Assembly: GCA_030645535.1 (NCBI GenBank)
Contig: JAUSNM010000105.1
Location: forward strand, 1 to 43,286
Reading direction: 5' to 3'
Source of the DNA: Gallionella sp.
Lineage (GTDB): Bacteria; Pseudomonadota; Gammaproteobacteria; Burkholderiales; Gallionellaceae
DNA: 43,286 nt
Numbering within the stretch: the stretch's first letter is position 1; each line of letters starts with the position of its first letter. Made by a program: the position numbers and the translations under genes. The notes under the pieces were generated by a model. It was given only the letters and a program-made list of their open reading frames with translations, was not told the origin of the DNA and did no database searches. Below are positions 1 through 8,856 of the stretch, in pieces.

Positions 1-484
1 TTTGCATGACAACCTGCCAGGCTTGTAATTTTTGTACGTAGGGCATAGCTGCATGGGCCGGGCTTGTTGATGGCAGGCGCTGGTAGTGCAGCGGCAGCGT
101 TTCAAGCTGCACATGCTTTTGGTAGCATTTCTCGGCCATCGCGCCGTTGAAATAGACATGCGTAATGTGCGGATGGGCTAAGAAGAACGAGTGGAAATCA
201 TTCGGTGTCGCTTCCTCGATGTCCGAATCCATGCTGCTGCTGCGCCGGCAGGAAGCCAATACATCCCAGAGAGCGATGCCGGCGGACTTCAGTATTCGTG
301 TGCGCGATTCGTAAGGCAGCTCGGGGGCAGCACCGATCAGTTTGCCCATGATAGTCCAGAAGGTATTGCGCTTGTGCGCATAATATTGCCCGAGCCTGAG
401 CGATTCTTTCCCGGGTATGCTGCCCAGGATAAGGACCCGCGCATTTGCATCTTCGATGGGCGGGAAGCAGTGGATAGGTGACAT
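1..484 (-). CDS. DNA-deoxyinosine (hypoxanthine-DNA) glycosylase, 5' part, cut by window edge
   Basis: Reading the minus strand from the ATG at 484 gives an open frame of 161 codons that runs off the window start. The N-terminus (MSPIHCFPPIEDANARVLI) is followed by L-G-S-I-P-G, then Q-Y-Y-A-H-K-R-N-T-F-W. That is the characteristic start of the Mug/UDG-superfamily hypoxanthine-DNA glycosylases (family 6), which excise deaminated adenine from DNA. Further on, I-A-L-W-D-V and V-Y-F-N-G are also typical, and the S-T-S-P-A-H near residue 145 fits the second active-site motif of the superfamily. Only the last few residues should be missing. The gene is divergent from the CYTH-CHAD gene. A longer-looking frame on the same strand (198-581) overlaps it but has no family features and was discarded. 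Confidence 0.88.
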   Translation of the reverse strand, partial: MSPIHCFPPIEDANARVLILGSIPGKESLRLGQYYAHKRNTFWTIMGKLIGAAPELPYESRTRILKSAGIALWDVLASCRRSSSMDSDIEEATPNDFHSFFLAHPHITHVYFNGAMAEKCYQKHVQLETLPLHYQRLPSTSPAHAAMPYVQKLQAWQVVMQ

Positions 485-560
485 ATATGTCAGGAATAGT
501 TAAGCAATAATATGATTGTAAACGTGATTTGTATTTTCGGCGCCCGGCATAGAGTTCGCC

Positions 561-569
561 TGCTATAGT
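561..569 (+). promoter_or_regulatory. Possible extended -10 promoter for the CYTH-CHAD gene
   Basis: TGC followed by TATAGT forms an extended -10 element about 30 bases before the ATG at 600. No good -35 is seen, as is usual for extended -10 promoters. A start near 576 would leave a leader of about 24 nt containing the GAGGT ribosome binding site at 591-595. This is read from sequence only. Confidence 0.35.
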
Positions 570-599
570 GCACGCCTGCACGTTTCATTCGAGGTAGAC

Positions 600-2108
600 A
601 TGGCCATTGAAACCGAACTTAAATTGCGCATCAACCCGGAGCAACTGGCCCGTCTGAAGCGGCATGCGCTGTTCAAAACGCATCAGATCACGGTGCCTGA
701 AACACGCCGCCTGCACAATATCTATTACGATACGTCAACACTCGACTTGCACAAAAGCAAAATGGCGCTGCGGCTGCGCCGTGTTAAAGGTTATTGGCTG
801 CAAACGTTGAAGGGAGGCGGGCGGGTTTTGGCCGGGCTGCATCAACGCAATGAGTGGGAAGTGCCCGTGCCGTCAGCAAAACTTGATTTTACAAATCTGG
901 ATCAGGACGTGTGGGACGAGCATCTGCCGCCGTCATGGCGTGAAAGTTTACAGCCGGTATTTACCACCGATTTTTACCGTTCCAGCCGCCTGTTGAACTG
1001 GCAGGGCGCGATCATCGAAGTTTGCATGGATCACGGTGAGGTGAGGACCTCCGAGTACAGCACGCCGATCTGTGAGGTGGAACTGGAGTTAAAATCAGGC
1101 GAACCGCAGCAATTGTTTGAGCTGGCACAGGCGATACTGGAAGTCGTCCCGTTCGAGCTGGAAGTGGTGAGCAAGGCCGAGCAGGGTTTTCGCCTGCTGG
1201 CAGGCTACATCGCACAGCCGGTAAAAGGCATCGTGCCGAAACTTGCAAAATCGGACAGACTGACGGATGGGCTGCAAGCGCTGATCTGGTCTTGTCTGCT
1301 GCATTTTCAGGGCAATCTGCGCGGTGCAATGGCGGGGACTGATGCCGAGTATCTGCACCAGATGCGGGTGGCGTTGCGACGGTTGCGCGTTGTGCTGCGC
1401 ATCAGCGAAAAAATCCGTGCCGATGAAACATTGGTTACCTTGCGTGAAGATCTGGCCAGTCTGGGTGCCACCCTGGGCAGGATACGCGAATGGGATGTGT
1501 TCCTCGCCCAGACAGTTGAGCCTGCGCGCTACGCGATTGAAGGCAATGCAGGGCAGCAGAGCATGCAGGCGCTGCTGGAGGCAAGTATGCAATACCGTGC
1601 CGACTGTCAAGCCGCGCTATGCTGCGATGCGCGTGAGTTGCAGGGGTTGATGCTGCGTGTTGCGATCTGGATGAACGGATCGTATTGGCATCGGGCAGAA
1701 CAGCACGCGCCCGAAACACGCGATTTTTCCACAAAGCGTTTGCATCAGTTAGCCAGGCGTTATGCCAGGGCGGGACTGGATCTGCATAGGCTGGATGCGC
1801 AGCAATTGCATGCCTTGCGCATTCATACCAAGAAATTGCGCTACAGCGCGGAATTTTTCGCCGCCCTGTACGACACCCGCAAGGCAAAAACCTATCTGGG
1901 TGCATTAAATGAAGTGCAGGAGCTGTTAGGCGTAATCAACGATATTGCGGTAGCCGATCGCCTGCTGGATGATCTGGCGATCAATCTGCCTGCGCACAGC
2001 GAAGTCATCTTGTTTATCAAGAGCCGCCTGAATAAAGATTTATCAATAAATTTCAAAAAGTTACACAAGGCTATTCAGCACCTTAATAAGCAACAGAATT
2101 TCTGGTGA
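600..2108 (+). CDS. CYTH-CHAD domain protein (inorganic triphosphatase-like)
   Basis: The 502-residue protein begins with the CYTH signature E-x-E-x-K (E4, E6, K8 in MAIETELKLRI). The CYTH tunnel fold (about residues 1-205) hydrolyses inorganic triphosphate or related phosphoesters with a divalent metal. Residues about 220-500 are a CHAD domain, an alpha-helical domain with conserved histidines linked to polyphosphate binding. Visible CHAD motifs are L-H-Q-M-R-V-A-L-R-R-L-R and L-H-A-L-R-I-H-T-K-K-L-R-Y. The arrangement matches E. coli YgiF. The start at 600 has GAGGT four bases upstream. It stands alone on the plus strand, 129 bp ahead of the chemosensory operon. The exact substrate cannot be told from sequence. 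Confidence 0.9.
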   Translation: MAIETELKLRINPEQLARLKRHALFKTHQITVPETRRLHNIYYDTSTLDLHKSKMALRLRRVKGYWLQTLKGGGRVLAGLHQRNEWEVPVPSAKLDFTNLDQDVWDEHLPPSWRESLQPVFTTDFYRSSRLLNWQGAIIEVCMDHGEVRTSEYSTPICEVELELKSGEPQQLFELAQAILEVVPFELEVVSKAEQGFRLLAGYIAQPVKGIVPKLAKSDRLTDGLQALIWSCLLHFQGNLRGAMAGTDAEYLHQMRVALRRLRVVLRISEKIRADETLVTLREDLASLGATLGRIREWDVFLAQTVEPARYAIEGNAGQQSMQALLEASMQYRADCQAALCCDARELQGLMLRVAIWMNGSYWHRAEQHAPETRDFSTKRLHQLARRYARAGLDLHRLDAQQLHALRIHTKKLRYSAEFFAALYDTRKAKTYLGALNEVQELLGVINDIAVADRLLDDLAINLPAHSEVILFIKSRLNKDLSINFKKLHKAIQHLNKQQNFW

Positions 2109-2237
2109 ATATATTAGGGATAATTGTGGTTTGAGGTTGCCGTAATTTGTTATTCGACCAGGTTCAGGGTGACAAGCTGAGCACGGAATTTATTTTCAGA
2201 TGAGCAAGGTGACGTCCGTCTTCATGGAAAAACTGCT

Positions 2238-3605
2238 ATGGAAGAAGCGCTCCTCAAGAAAACCAGAAATCTGATTGCCAGCCGGATAGGCTTGCTGGTT
2301 CGCGAACAAGATGTTGCGATGCTTCACCGTGTGGTCGCCGAACGGGTGAGGGTGCTCAACCTGTCCGGCGCGGAGCAATACTGTCAGTTTCTGGAAACTG
2401 ATGCGGGCGTCCGGCATGAACGAGAAGAACTCGTCATTCCCTTCACCACGGGCGAGACCTATTTTTTCCGCGACAGCGGACTGCATGCATTGCTCCGTGA
2501 CGGAATCCTGCCGGAACTGATTGAGCACCGCAAGCAGGCGCATGCGTTGCGTATCTGGTGCGCCGCTTGCGCCACTGGCGAAGAAGCCTATTCTCTGGCC
2601 ATCCTGCTGGATGAACTGTTAGCTGACCAGTTGCAATGGAATATATTCATCCTGGGTTCGGACATCAATCGTCATGCCATCGAGAAGGCGCGTCGCGGGA
2701 TTTATACCGAATGGTCTTTTCGTGGCATGAGCTGCGAGCGGCGGCAGCGCTATTTTCAGCGTCATAAAAATACATGGGTGCTTGACGAGAGTATTCGCAG
2801 CAGGGTGACGTTTCAGACGGGTGATCTGGTGGCCGATGTGTTCCCGGATCATGGTGCCCAGCTATATGACATGGACCTGATCTTGTGTCGTAATGCCTTC
2901 ATATACATGGATCACGATATGGTTTCTCATATCGTGGATAAGTTCACCGAGACACTGACGGATGGAGGCATTCTGATTGCCGGCCACGGCGAACTGTATG
3001 CTCACCATTTGGGGGGACTGCACGCCAGGGTGTTCCCCGAGGCCATCGTTTATCAGAGAGTTGCATCCCCCATTTTTGCGCAATCAACGGCTGCGCTTGT
3101 CAAAACAGATGTTCCGGTAAAATTGCCAGTGGTATTCCTCGCTGAGCGAAAAGCCCTGGCAGCAGCCCCTGTTTTACCGCAGCAACAGGTGGCAGTGGAG
3201 GCAGGCCAGGTTTCGGAAATACTGCTGGTCTGGAAGCTCGCGAATCAGGGACAGCGGGAGATGGCCGCAAAGGCTTGCAGCGAGATGATAGCCAGAAATC
3301 CACTGGGCGCGGAGCCATATTACCTGATGGCATTGCTGGCACAGGAACGCGGGGATTTTGCCCAAGCCCGTGATTTGCTGAAAAAAGTGATTTATCTCGA
3401 CCATTCTTTCATCGCCGCCTATCTTGATCTTGGCGATCTGTATGCACGGGAAGGCGATAGTGCCAGAGCCGTAAAAATGCGCACAACGGCGCGTGATCTT
3501 CTGAAAAGGCTGCCTGCTGATCAGCAGGTCAAACTTTATGGTGCTGCCACCGTGGATAAGGTATTAGAATACGTGGAGCATTTGCTGAGCACCTCAACAC
3601 AATGA
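2238..3605 (+). CDS. CheR-type protein-glutamate methyltransferase with TPR domain (WspC-like)
   Basis: 455 residues. Residues 1-65 match the helical CheR N-domain (R-N-L-I-A-S-R-I-G-L). The SAM-binding core follows, with the family motifs T-x-E-T-Y-F-F-R-D near 75-85, W-C-A-A-C-A-T-G-E-E-A-Y-S near 100-112 (SAM loop) and L-I-L-C-R-N-A-F-I-Y near 213-222. After a linker of about 50 residues the C-terminus (about 330-435) contains TPR-like repeats (P-Y-Y-L-M-A-L-L-A-Q-E-R-G-D-F-A-Q-A). CheR enzymes methylate receptor glutamates. The CheR-TPR layout is that of WspC and other alternative-function chemosensory systems. It is the first gene of the operon. A degraded second cheR start lies at the other end of the operon (11377). 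Confidence 0.92.
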   Translation: MEEALLKKTRNLIASRIGLLVREQDVAMLHRVVAERVRVLNLSGAEQYCQFLETDAGVRHEREELVIPFTTGETYFFRDSGLHALLRDGILPELIEHRKQAHALRIWCAACATGEEAYSLAILLDELLADQLQWNIFILGSDINRHAIEKARRGIYTEWSFRGMSCERRQRYFQRHKNTWVLDESIRSRVTFQTGDLVADVFPDHGAQLYDMDLILCRNAFIYMDHDMVSHIVDKFTETLTDGGILIAGHGELYAHHLGGLHARVFPEAIVYQRVASPIFAQSTAALVKTDVPVKLPVVFLAERKALAAAPVLPQQQVAVEAGQVSEILLVWKLANQGQREMAAKACSEMIARNPLGAEPYYLMALLAQERGDFAQARDLLKKVIYLDHSFIAAYLDLGDLYAREGDSARAVKMRTTARDLLKRLPADQQVKLYGAATVDKVLEYVEHLLSTSTQ

Positions 3606-3676
3606 GTTGCTTTCAAGGCGAGTAACCCGGACGGCCAGCAAGCAGTTTTAACAGAACGGCATCGGAGAATGTGCAC

Positions 3677-3835
3677 ATGGACTCCCTAACTGCATTAGCG
3701 CCCCTCAATGTGACAGCGTACCGGTTCATGTTTGCGCTGGTGGATGAGGCACGTAATCTGGCGAGGAACAGGGGCGGAACCGCATATCCATCGATCGTTC
3801 CCGCTGTCAGAACGTCATGGGAGTTCATTCGATGA
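3677..3835 (+). CDS. Small ORF, 52 aa, translationally coupled to the double CheW gene
   Basis: An ATG at 3677 preceded by GGAG (3664-3667, nine bases away) opens a 52-codon frame (MDSLTALAPLNVTAYRFMFA...) ending in TGA at 3833-3835. This overlaps the ATG of the CheW gene at 3832 in an ATGA arrangement. The overlap plus a proper ribosome binding site argues for real translation, at least as a coupling leader. I recognise no family. It has no signal peptide or obvious membrane segment and is rather basic near the end. It fills most of the 226 bp between cheR and cheW. It could simply be a translated leader. Confidence 0.4.
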   Translation: MDSLTALAPLNVTAYRFMFALVDEARNLARNRGGTAYPSIVPAVRTSWEFIR

Positions 3836-4827
3836 TTCCTTATTTGCTGTTTAGCCTGGATGGCGCGCGCTATGGGGTGGAGGCCAAATTGGTGCTGGAA
3901 ATTACCTGGCTGCCGGAACTGACTCCTGCCGGTGAAGCGCCTCCCTATATTGCCGGCGTAGTTAACCTGCGCGGCAAGATCGAACCCGTAATGAATCTCG
4001 GCCTGCGTTTAGGCCATCCTTCCAGGTGTTACCAGTTGAGCGACAGCATCGTGATGCTGCAGGCGGATGGCGTGACGATGGGCATCATCGTCAGTGACGT
4101 CAGCGATGTCGTCGGAATTCCTGCATCGCAGATCGAACCACCACTGAACTACGACGGTGACACACCCGCAGCTGTGCATTTTTTGGCGGGAAATGCCAAG
4201 GTGGGCGAAGAGATTATCACGCTACTGGATGTGTCTCGCCTGATTCATGCACCGCTGCCACACGCATCCGGCGTTGCAGACTACCCCCAGATTGATGGCT
4301 GTGCGGATGCCACAAATGAAGAACGCACGGTATTCCGCATTCGCGCCCATAACTTGATGCAGGTGGTGAAAAACCAGGAAACCATTGAAAGGATCCCGCT
4401 GTCCATCATCGAACTGGGCGAAGAACGTTTCGGCGTTGGGCTTGAGGTGGTGCGTGAGTTTGCTCATCTGCGCCGCGTAACCGTCATCCCCTGCTGCCCG
4501 CCACACATTGCCGGCAACATGAATCTGCGTGGCGACGTCCTGACCCTCGTGGACATCAGAGGGCTGTTGAATATCCCCGCGGGAAGTACTGCTGCTGAAG
4601 TCATCGTGATCGAGTCAGGCGAGCTGTCCATCGGCGTGCCGGTGGACAAGGTACTCGAAGTGATTTACCTGCAACCTGCCGACATTACTCATCTGAGCGC
4701 GGCGGCGCATGAAGAGAGAAACGAATATTGCAAGGGTGTGGCGCGCTACGGCGAAGGCATGGTCAGCATACTGGATGTGCAGAAAATCCTGGCTCAAGGT
4801 GGGCTTGAGGTTGAGGAAGAAGCATGA
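3832..4827 (+). CDS. Double CheW-domain scaffold protein (WspB+WspD-like fusion)
   Basis: 331 residues from the ATG at 3832, which has GGGAG eight bases upstream (3819-3823). An ATG at 3817 in the same frame lacks such a site. Two CheW folds are seen in tandem. The first (about 1-140) has Y-I-A-G-V-V-N-L-R-G-K-I near 40-55. The second (about 180-325) has H-I-A-G-N-M-N-L-R-G-D-V. Each contains the N-L-R-G loop that contacts the kinase and receptor. CheW links receptor tips to CheA. Wsp systems use two separate CheW proteins (WspB and WspD), and here one polypeptide carries both. It lies between cheR and the receptor gene. Confidence 0.9.
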   Translation: MIPYLLFSLDGARYGVEAKLVLEITWLPELTPAGEAPPYIAGVVNLRGKIEPVMNLGLRLGHPSRCYQLSDSIVMLQADGVTMGIIVSDVSDVVGIPASQIEPPLNYDGDTPAAVHFLAGNAKVGEEIITLLDVSRLIHAPLPHASGVADYPQIDGCADATNEERTVFRIRAHNLMQVVKNQETIERIPLSIIELGEERFGVGLEVVREFAHLRRVTVIPCCPPHIAGNMNLRGDVLTLVDIRGLLNIPAGSTAAEVIVIESGELSIGVPVDKVLEVIYLQPADITHLSAAAHEERNEYCKGVARYGEGMVSILDVQKILAQGGLEVEEEA

Positions 4828-4840
4828 ATTGATTGTGGAC

Positions 4841-4922
4841 TTCGGATTGCGGAATAGACAGTACCCACTCCGGGTTTTGCGGTTTAAATTCAGTAATCAG
4901 CAATCAGAAATCCGAAATTTTT
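4841..4922. repeat. Heptamer array with inverted arms between cheW and mcp
   Basis: The left arm (4841-4859) reads TTCGGATTGCGGAATAGAC. The right arm (4891-4920) is a run of 7-base units CAGTAAT, CAGCAAT, CAGAAAT, CCGAAAT. TTCGGATT on the left is the reverse complement of AATCCGAA on the right, so the arms are inverted around a 31-bp middle. It is directly followed by the GGGGGG ribosome binding site of mcp. The unit sequence is the same family as at 6385, 7022 and 8855. Confidence 0.6.
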
Positions 4923-4938
4923 AATGGGGGGTATAAAA

Positions 4939-6384
4939 ATGTTCAAGAATATGAAGCTGCGTTACCGCATCTTGCTGGGTTATGCCGTGCCATTTTCCAT
5001 AACCATGATAGCGGCAGTCCTTATTCTTATCAATGTCAGCAAACTGGCTGACAGTTCCGGGTTGACCCAAAAAACTTACAAAGTCATGAACTTGGCAAAA
5101 GATGCCGAGCTTGGCGTCAGCAACGCCATGCGCGCCACCCGAGGTTACCTCCTCGCCAGGGACGAGAGGGCGCTTAAAGTTTTTGCGGATGAAAAAAAGA
5201 ATTTTACTGAAGTAATAAATGCATTGAAACTATTGGTGGCAGATTCCGAGCAAAAAGCAATACTCGATAAGGTGGAAAAATTGCATGATGTCATCTCAGA
5301 CATTGAGCAAAAGTCGGTTGTACTCATGAACGAAGGAAAAGCACCGGCGGCAGCGGCAATGGTATTGTCAGGCAATCCCGCATTTGATGAAATCAAAGCT
5401 GCTATTGATAAATTCGTGGATCGAGAAAATATTTTATTGGAAGAGCGAGAAAAACATCGAATAGCCACGATAAATCAAGTTGTTATGATCATCGCAGTCG
5501 GCATCATCCTGGTGACGTTCGCCACCATTTTGTTTGGGCTGTGGGTTTCCGGACGCATCAGCGACTCCATCAAAGAACAAATCAGTGCGCTTAGCGCATC
5601 CTCGACCGAGATTGCGGCCACCATGACCGAGCACGAGCGTACGGTGGGCGAGCAATCTGCGGCAGTTACCGAAGTTTCTGCCACCGCAGAAGAGCTGGGC
5701 GTCTCTTCCCAGACCTCCGCCCAGCAGTCGGAGAATACGGCGGCATTGGCCAACCAGTCACTTGAGCTAACCGAGGAAGGCATCAATCTGGCTAATCGTA
5801 CTTACAACAGCATCACCGAGATGAAAGGCCGCGTCGGGGCCGTTGCCGAGCAAATTCTGCGACTTTCCGAACGGGCAGAGCAGATCGGCTCCATCGCAAA
5901 GGTGGTAGGCGAACTCGCTTCTGAGACCAATATGCTGGCGTTGAACGCCGCAGTGGAGGCAGCGCGTGCCGGCGAACATGGCAAAGGTTTTGCCGTGGTG
6001 GCATCCGAGATACGCAAGCTTGCCGATCAGAGCAAGAAATCGGCCGAGCGCACCAATGCGCTGGTAGCAGAAGTGCAGAAGGCGACCAATTCTGCCGTGA
6101 TGGCGACCGAAGAGGGTACAAAAACCGCCGAGGAGGTGGCGGCTATTGCCAAACAGTCCGGTGAATCCTTTGTATCGCTCGCCAGGGTGGCCAATAAAGT
6201 CTATGAGGGTGCGCAGCAGGTAATGCTGAACAGCAAGCAGCAATCCAGTGCGCTGACCCAGGTGTCGGTAGCGATGAAAAATCTGAGCAATGGCTCGAAG
6301 GAAATCGCCTCAGGCACAGTACAGGTAAAAATTGGTGTGGTGAAGCTGAACGAAGTGGCTCAATCGCTCAAGGCGTTGGTCTGA
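4939..6384 (+). CDS. Methyl-accepting chemotaxis protein without HAMP domain (WspA position)
   Basis: 481 residues from the ATG at 4939, chosen because GGGGGG at 4926-4931 sits seven bases before it. TM1 is about residues 11-33 and TM2 about 181-203. Between them lies a helical 4HB-type periplasmic sensor of about 145 residues. The cytoplasmic rod starts almost directly after TM2 with no recognisable HAMP segment. The highly conserved receptor tip is at 327-351 ([18 protein letters not shown]), where CheA and CheW bind. No C-terminal NWxxF-type tether for CheR or CheB is present. The ligand is unknown. By position and company it is the sensor of this operon. Confidence 0.93.
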   Translation: MFKNMKLRYRILLGYAVPFSITMIAAVLILINVSKLADSSGLTQKTYKVMNLAKDAELGVSNAMRATRGYLLARDERALKVFADEKKNFTEVINALKLLVADSEQKAILDKVEKLHDVISDIEQKSVVLMNEGKAPAAAAMVLSGNPAFDEIKAAIDKFVDRENILLEEREKHRIATINQVVMIIAVGIILVTFATILFGLWVSGRISDSIKEQISALSASSTEIAATMTEHERTVGEQSAAVTEVSATAEELGVSSQTSAQQSENTAALANQSLELTEEGINLANRTYNSITEMKGRVGAVAEQILRLSERAEQIGSIAKVVGELASETNMLALNAAVEAARAGEHGKGFAVVASEIRKLADQSKKSAERTNALVAEVQKATNSAVMATEEGTKTAEEVAAIAKQSGESFVSLARVANKVYEGAQQVMLNSKQQSSALTQVSVAMKNLSNGSKEIASGTVQVKIGVVKLNEVAQSLKALV

Positions 6385-6690
6385 GGATTGCGGATTGCGG
6401 ATTGCGGAATGAGACCGCAAGGGTCTTCCCACGAAACAACGGAGCTGAGACCGCAGGGGTCTTCCCACAAAACATAGTCGCGCTATGCGCTCTTTGTTTT
6501 TGAATGAAAGCTCCTGTTTCTGATCAATGACTGCAAGTGATTTATCGCTTAGCAGGAATTGAGTGGTTATATCAGTGACGGAATGTGGAGTTAAGGAGTG
6601 CAGAATGCGTAATGCTGAGGAGACTGAATGCAGAATTGAGAATTTGGGGTGCGAAATGATTCCGAAATCCACAATCAGCATTCTGAAATC
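6385..6690. repeat. Composite repeat between mcp and cheA: heptamer arms around a core
   Basis: Immediately after the mcp stop codon come GGATTGC three times (6385-6405) and GGAATGA. Then follow the core (see 6411-6520) and about 70 bp of unremarkable sequence. From about 6595 to 6690 there is a second 7-bp-periodic stretch ending CCGAAAT, CCACAAT, CAGCATT, CTGAAAT (6661-6688). The right arm is roughly the reverse complement of the left one in unit sequence. Together they fill the whole 309-bp space before the likely cheA start. Seven-base spacing was counted directly. Confidence 0.6.
6411..6520. repeat. Dispersed core repeat, copy 1 (with an internal partial duplication)
   Basis: The segment GACCGCAAGGGTCTTCCCAC (6413-6432) is repeated as GACCGCAGGGGTCTTCCCAC (6449-6468). 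The second unit continues with AAAACATAGTCGCG and, further on, GTTTTTGAATGAAAG (6496-6510). Almost the same series occurs at 24273-24332, about 18 kb away. No open frame or hairpin strong enough to explain the conservation was seen. It is more likely a repeat-element core than a gene. Confidence 0.6.
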
Positions 6691-6693
6691 GAC

Positions 6694-8856
6694 ATGATTG
6701 AAGACAAGGAGCTGCGCGGTCTGTTCAGAATTGAGAGCGCTGAGCGTTTGCAGCGCCTCGATGACGGGTTGTTGCAACTGGAGAAAACGCCGGCCGACCA
6801 ATCATTGCTGGAAGACCTGTTCCGGGAAGCGCACAGCCTGAAGGGCGCGTCGCGCATGTTGGGACTGGCAGAAATTCAAACCCTGGCGCACCAGCTTGAA
6901 GATGCGCTGGGGGCGGCCAGAAAGGGTGAAGCGGTAATTCGATCGGATGCCGTGGCGGAAATGTACCAGACGTTGGAGACGATACGCAGGTTGGTGAAAG
7001 TAGCGGTCGAAGAACCTTCAGTTGCGGATTCCGTAGTGTGGAGTGCGGAATTAAATACAAAATCGGTTCAGCCCTCCAATACTTTGCAAGCCGAAAACCC
7101 CATTGCGAAATCAGAAATTCGAACTCCGCAATTAAATGCTCCCCAGTCAAATATTCCGCCATCGTCAGTTTTTCGTATCGAGACGATACGCGTCGAGCCG
7201 AAAAAATTGGATGCGCTGCTGACACAGACGGGCGAACTGACGGTAACGAAGATCCGCATTGCGCGCCGCCTGGTTGAAATTGACGAACTGCTTGATTATT
7301 GCGATGAATGGGAAAGAGCAGTGCACACAGGACAGGCCAATGTGATTGAGCAGGGGCTGGCGTCATTGCAAGGCAGGTTGAACCATTTGCGCGGCGATTC
7401 TTATGAAGACAGTACCCGGCTGAGTTTCGTTGCCGAACAGATCGAAAGCGGTGTACGTACCTTACGTCTGCTGCCGATGTCCACTTTATTTGGGCTGTTT
7501 CCGCGCATGGTACATGATCTGGCCCGAGATCAGCACAAGGAGGTCGAGCTGGTCATCGAGGGCGAAGACGCTGTGGCGGATAAGCATGTCCTGGAGGAAA
7601 TGAAAGATCCTCTGATGCATATGTTGCGCAATTCCATTGACCATGGCATCGAAGCGCCTGAACAGCGCGAGCAGGCAGGAAAGTCGCGTACCGGTACAGT
7701 TCGCATCAAGGCCAGTCAGAATCCTGCCTCAATCATCATTGAGGTCAGCGATGATGGCCGAGGTCTCGATCTCGAGGAGATAAAACGCACTGCACTGAAG
7801 CGCGGCATGCACACTGAGCAAGAACTGCTCGGTATGAGTGCGGTACAGATACAGTCATTGATTTTGCTGCCGGGTTTTTCTACCAGTACCCTGATCACCG
7901 ATGTTTCCGGTCGCGGCGTCGGTCTTGATGTCGTACGCAACAATATTGAACATCTCAAAGGGACGCTTCAGATTGACACCGTTCCCGGTTGTGGCTTGAC
8001 CCTGCTGGCGCAGTTGCCGATATCGCTGGCGACTGTGCGGGTGTTGATTGTCGCGACCAGCGACTGCCGCTACGCGCTGCCGGTTGAGCATGTGCAATTC
8101 TCCCGCAAGGTACCGTTGCATGAGATGTACACCATGGAAGGTCGACTGACAGTATTGATCGACGGACAGGCTGTTTATATGGGCAGGCTCGATGCACTGC
8201 TTGGGCTTGAGGTTTTCCCCAGAGTGCGGAATTCGCAAGCCATAGTGGCTTGCGTGATCCTGCGTGTAGGCGAAGAGCGATTCGGCTTGATAGTGGATGA
8301 AGTTGTCGATGAGCTGGAGGTTGTGTTGAAGCCGCAGAGCAAGCTGCTCAAACGGGTGCGTAATGTGTCCGGTGCGACCATCCTGGAAACCGGAGAGGTA
8401 TGTATGGTGCTGAACCCATCCGATCTGCTGAAAACACTGCGCAAGGAATTTGTTGCGTCGGCTCCTGTGGCCGCAACAGACTCGCTACCTGCGAAAAAAG
8501 TTCTTTTATTGGCCGAGGACAGCATCACCACGCGCACCCAGGAAAAACGCATCCTGGAAGGTGCAGGCTACGAAGTGGTTACCGCAGTAGATGGTGTGGA
8601 TGCCTACAACCAACTCAGTACCCGTTCATTCGACGCGGTGGTATCCGACATCATGATGCCGAACATGACAGGTCTGGGGCTTACCGAAAAAATTCGTGCC
8701 AACAAGAAGTACGCCGAATTACCGATCATCCTGGTGACCTCGCTGGCATCGGAGGAAGATCAGCGACGCGGCCTGGAGGCCGGTGCAAACGCTTATATCT
8801 CCAAGCCATCGTTCGACCAGCAGGTGCTGCTCGATTGTCTGGCGCGACTCATTTGA
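6694..8856 (+). CDS. CheA-type hybrid histidine kinase with C-terminal receiver (WspE-like)
   Basis: 720 residues from the ATG at 6694. A GTG at 6649 would add 15 residues encoded by repeat sequence, so the ATG is preferred, although neither has a strong ribosome binding site. Domains in order: HPt with phospho-acceptor His47 (E-A-H-S-L-K-G-A-S-R); a low-complexity linker of about 50 residues encoded by a repeat; dimerisation/P3; and HATPase (H-M-L-R-N-S-I-D-H-G, D-D-G-R-G-L-D, G-R-G-V-G-L-D-V-V). A CheW-like P5 domain and a receiver (V-L-L-L-A-E-D-S, V-V-S-D-I-M-M-P, S-K-P) complete it. The single HPt and fused receiver are as in WspE. It is expected to phosphorylate CheB and the HD-GYP response regulator downstream. 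Confidence 0.93.
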   Translation: MIEDKELRGLFRIESAERLQRLDDGLLQLEKTPADQSLLEDLFREAHSLKGASRMLGLAEIQTLAHQLEDALGAARKGEAVIRSDAVAEMYQTLETIRRLVKVAVEEPSVADSVVWSAELNTKSVQPSNTLQAENPIAKSEIRTPQLNAPQSNIPPSSVFRIETIRVEPKKLDALLTQTGELTVTKIRIARRLVEIDELLDYCDEWERAVHTGQANVIEQGLASLQGRLNHLRGDSYEDSTRLSFVAEQIESGVRTLRLLPMSTLFGLFPRMVHDLARDQHKEVELVIEGEDAVADKHVLEEMKDPLMHMLRNSIDHGIEAPEQREQAGKSRTGTVRIKASQNPASIIIEVSDDGRGLDLEEIKRTALKRGMHTEQELLGMSAVQIQSLILLPGFSTSTLITDVSGRGVGLDVVRNNIEHLKGTLQIDTVPGCGLTLLAQLPISLATVRVLIVATSDCRYALPVEHVQFSRKVPLHEMYTMEGRLTVLIDGQAVYMGRLDALLGLEVFPRVRNSQAIVACVILRVGEERFGLIVDEVVDELEVVLKPQSKLLKRVRNVSGATILETGEVCMVLNPSDLLKTLRKEFVASAPVAATDSLPAKKVLLLAEDSITTRTQEKRILEGAGYEVVTAVDGVDAYNQLSTRSFDAVVSDIMMPNMTGLGLTEKIRANKKYAELPIILVTSLASEEDQRRGLEAGANAYISKPSFDQQVLLDCLARLI
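7021..7147. repeat. Heptamer repeat inserted in frame in the cheA linker
   Basis: Within cheA the left arm reads TGCGGAT, TCCGTAG, TGTGGAG, TGCGGAA (7023-7050). The right arm reads GCGAAAT, CAGAAAT, TCGAACT, CCGCAAT (7105-7132). They are inverted relative to each other around about 54 bp. It encodes a polar, low-complexity stretch between the HPt and P3 domains without breaking the frame. The unit family is the same as in the adjoining intergenic arrays. Confidence 0.6.

Noticed and set aside
198..581. Open frame of 127 codons on the minus strand
   Set aside because: It overlaps the real glycosylase frame in another phase and has no family features; the glycosylase frame is clear from its motifs.
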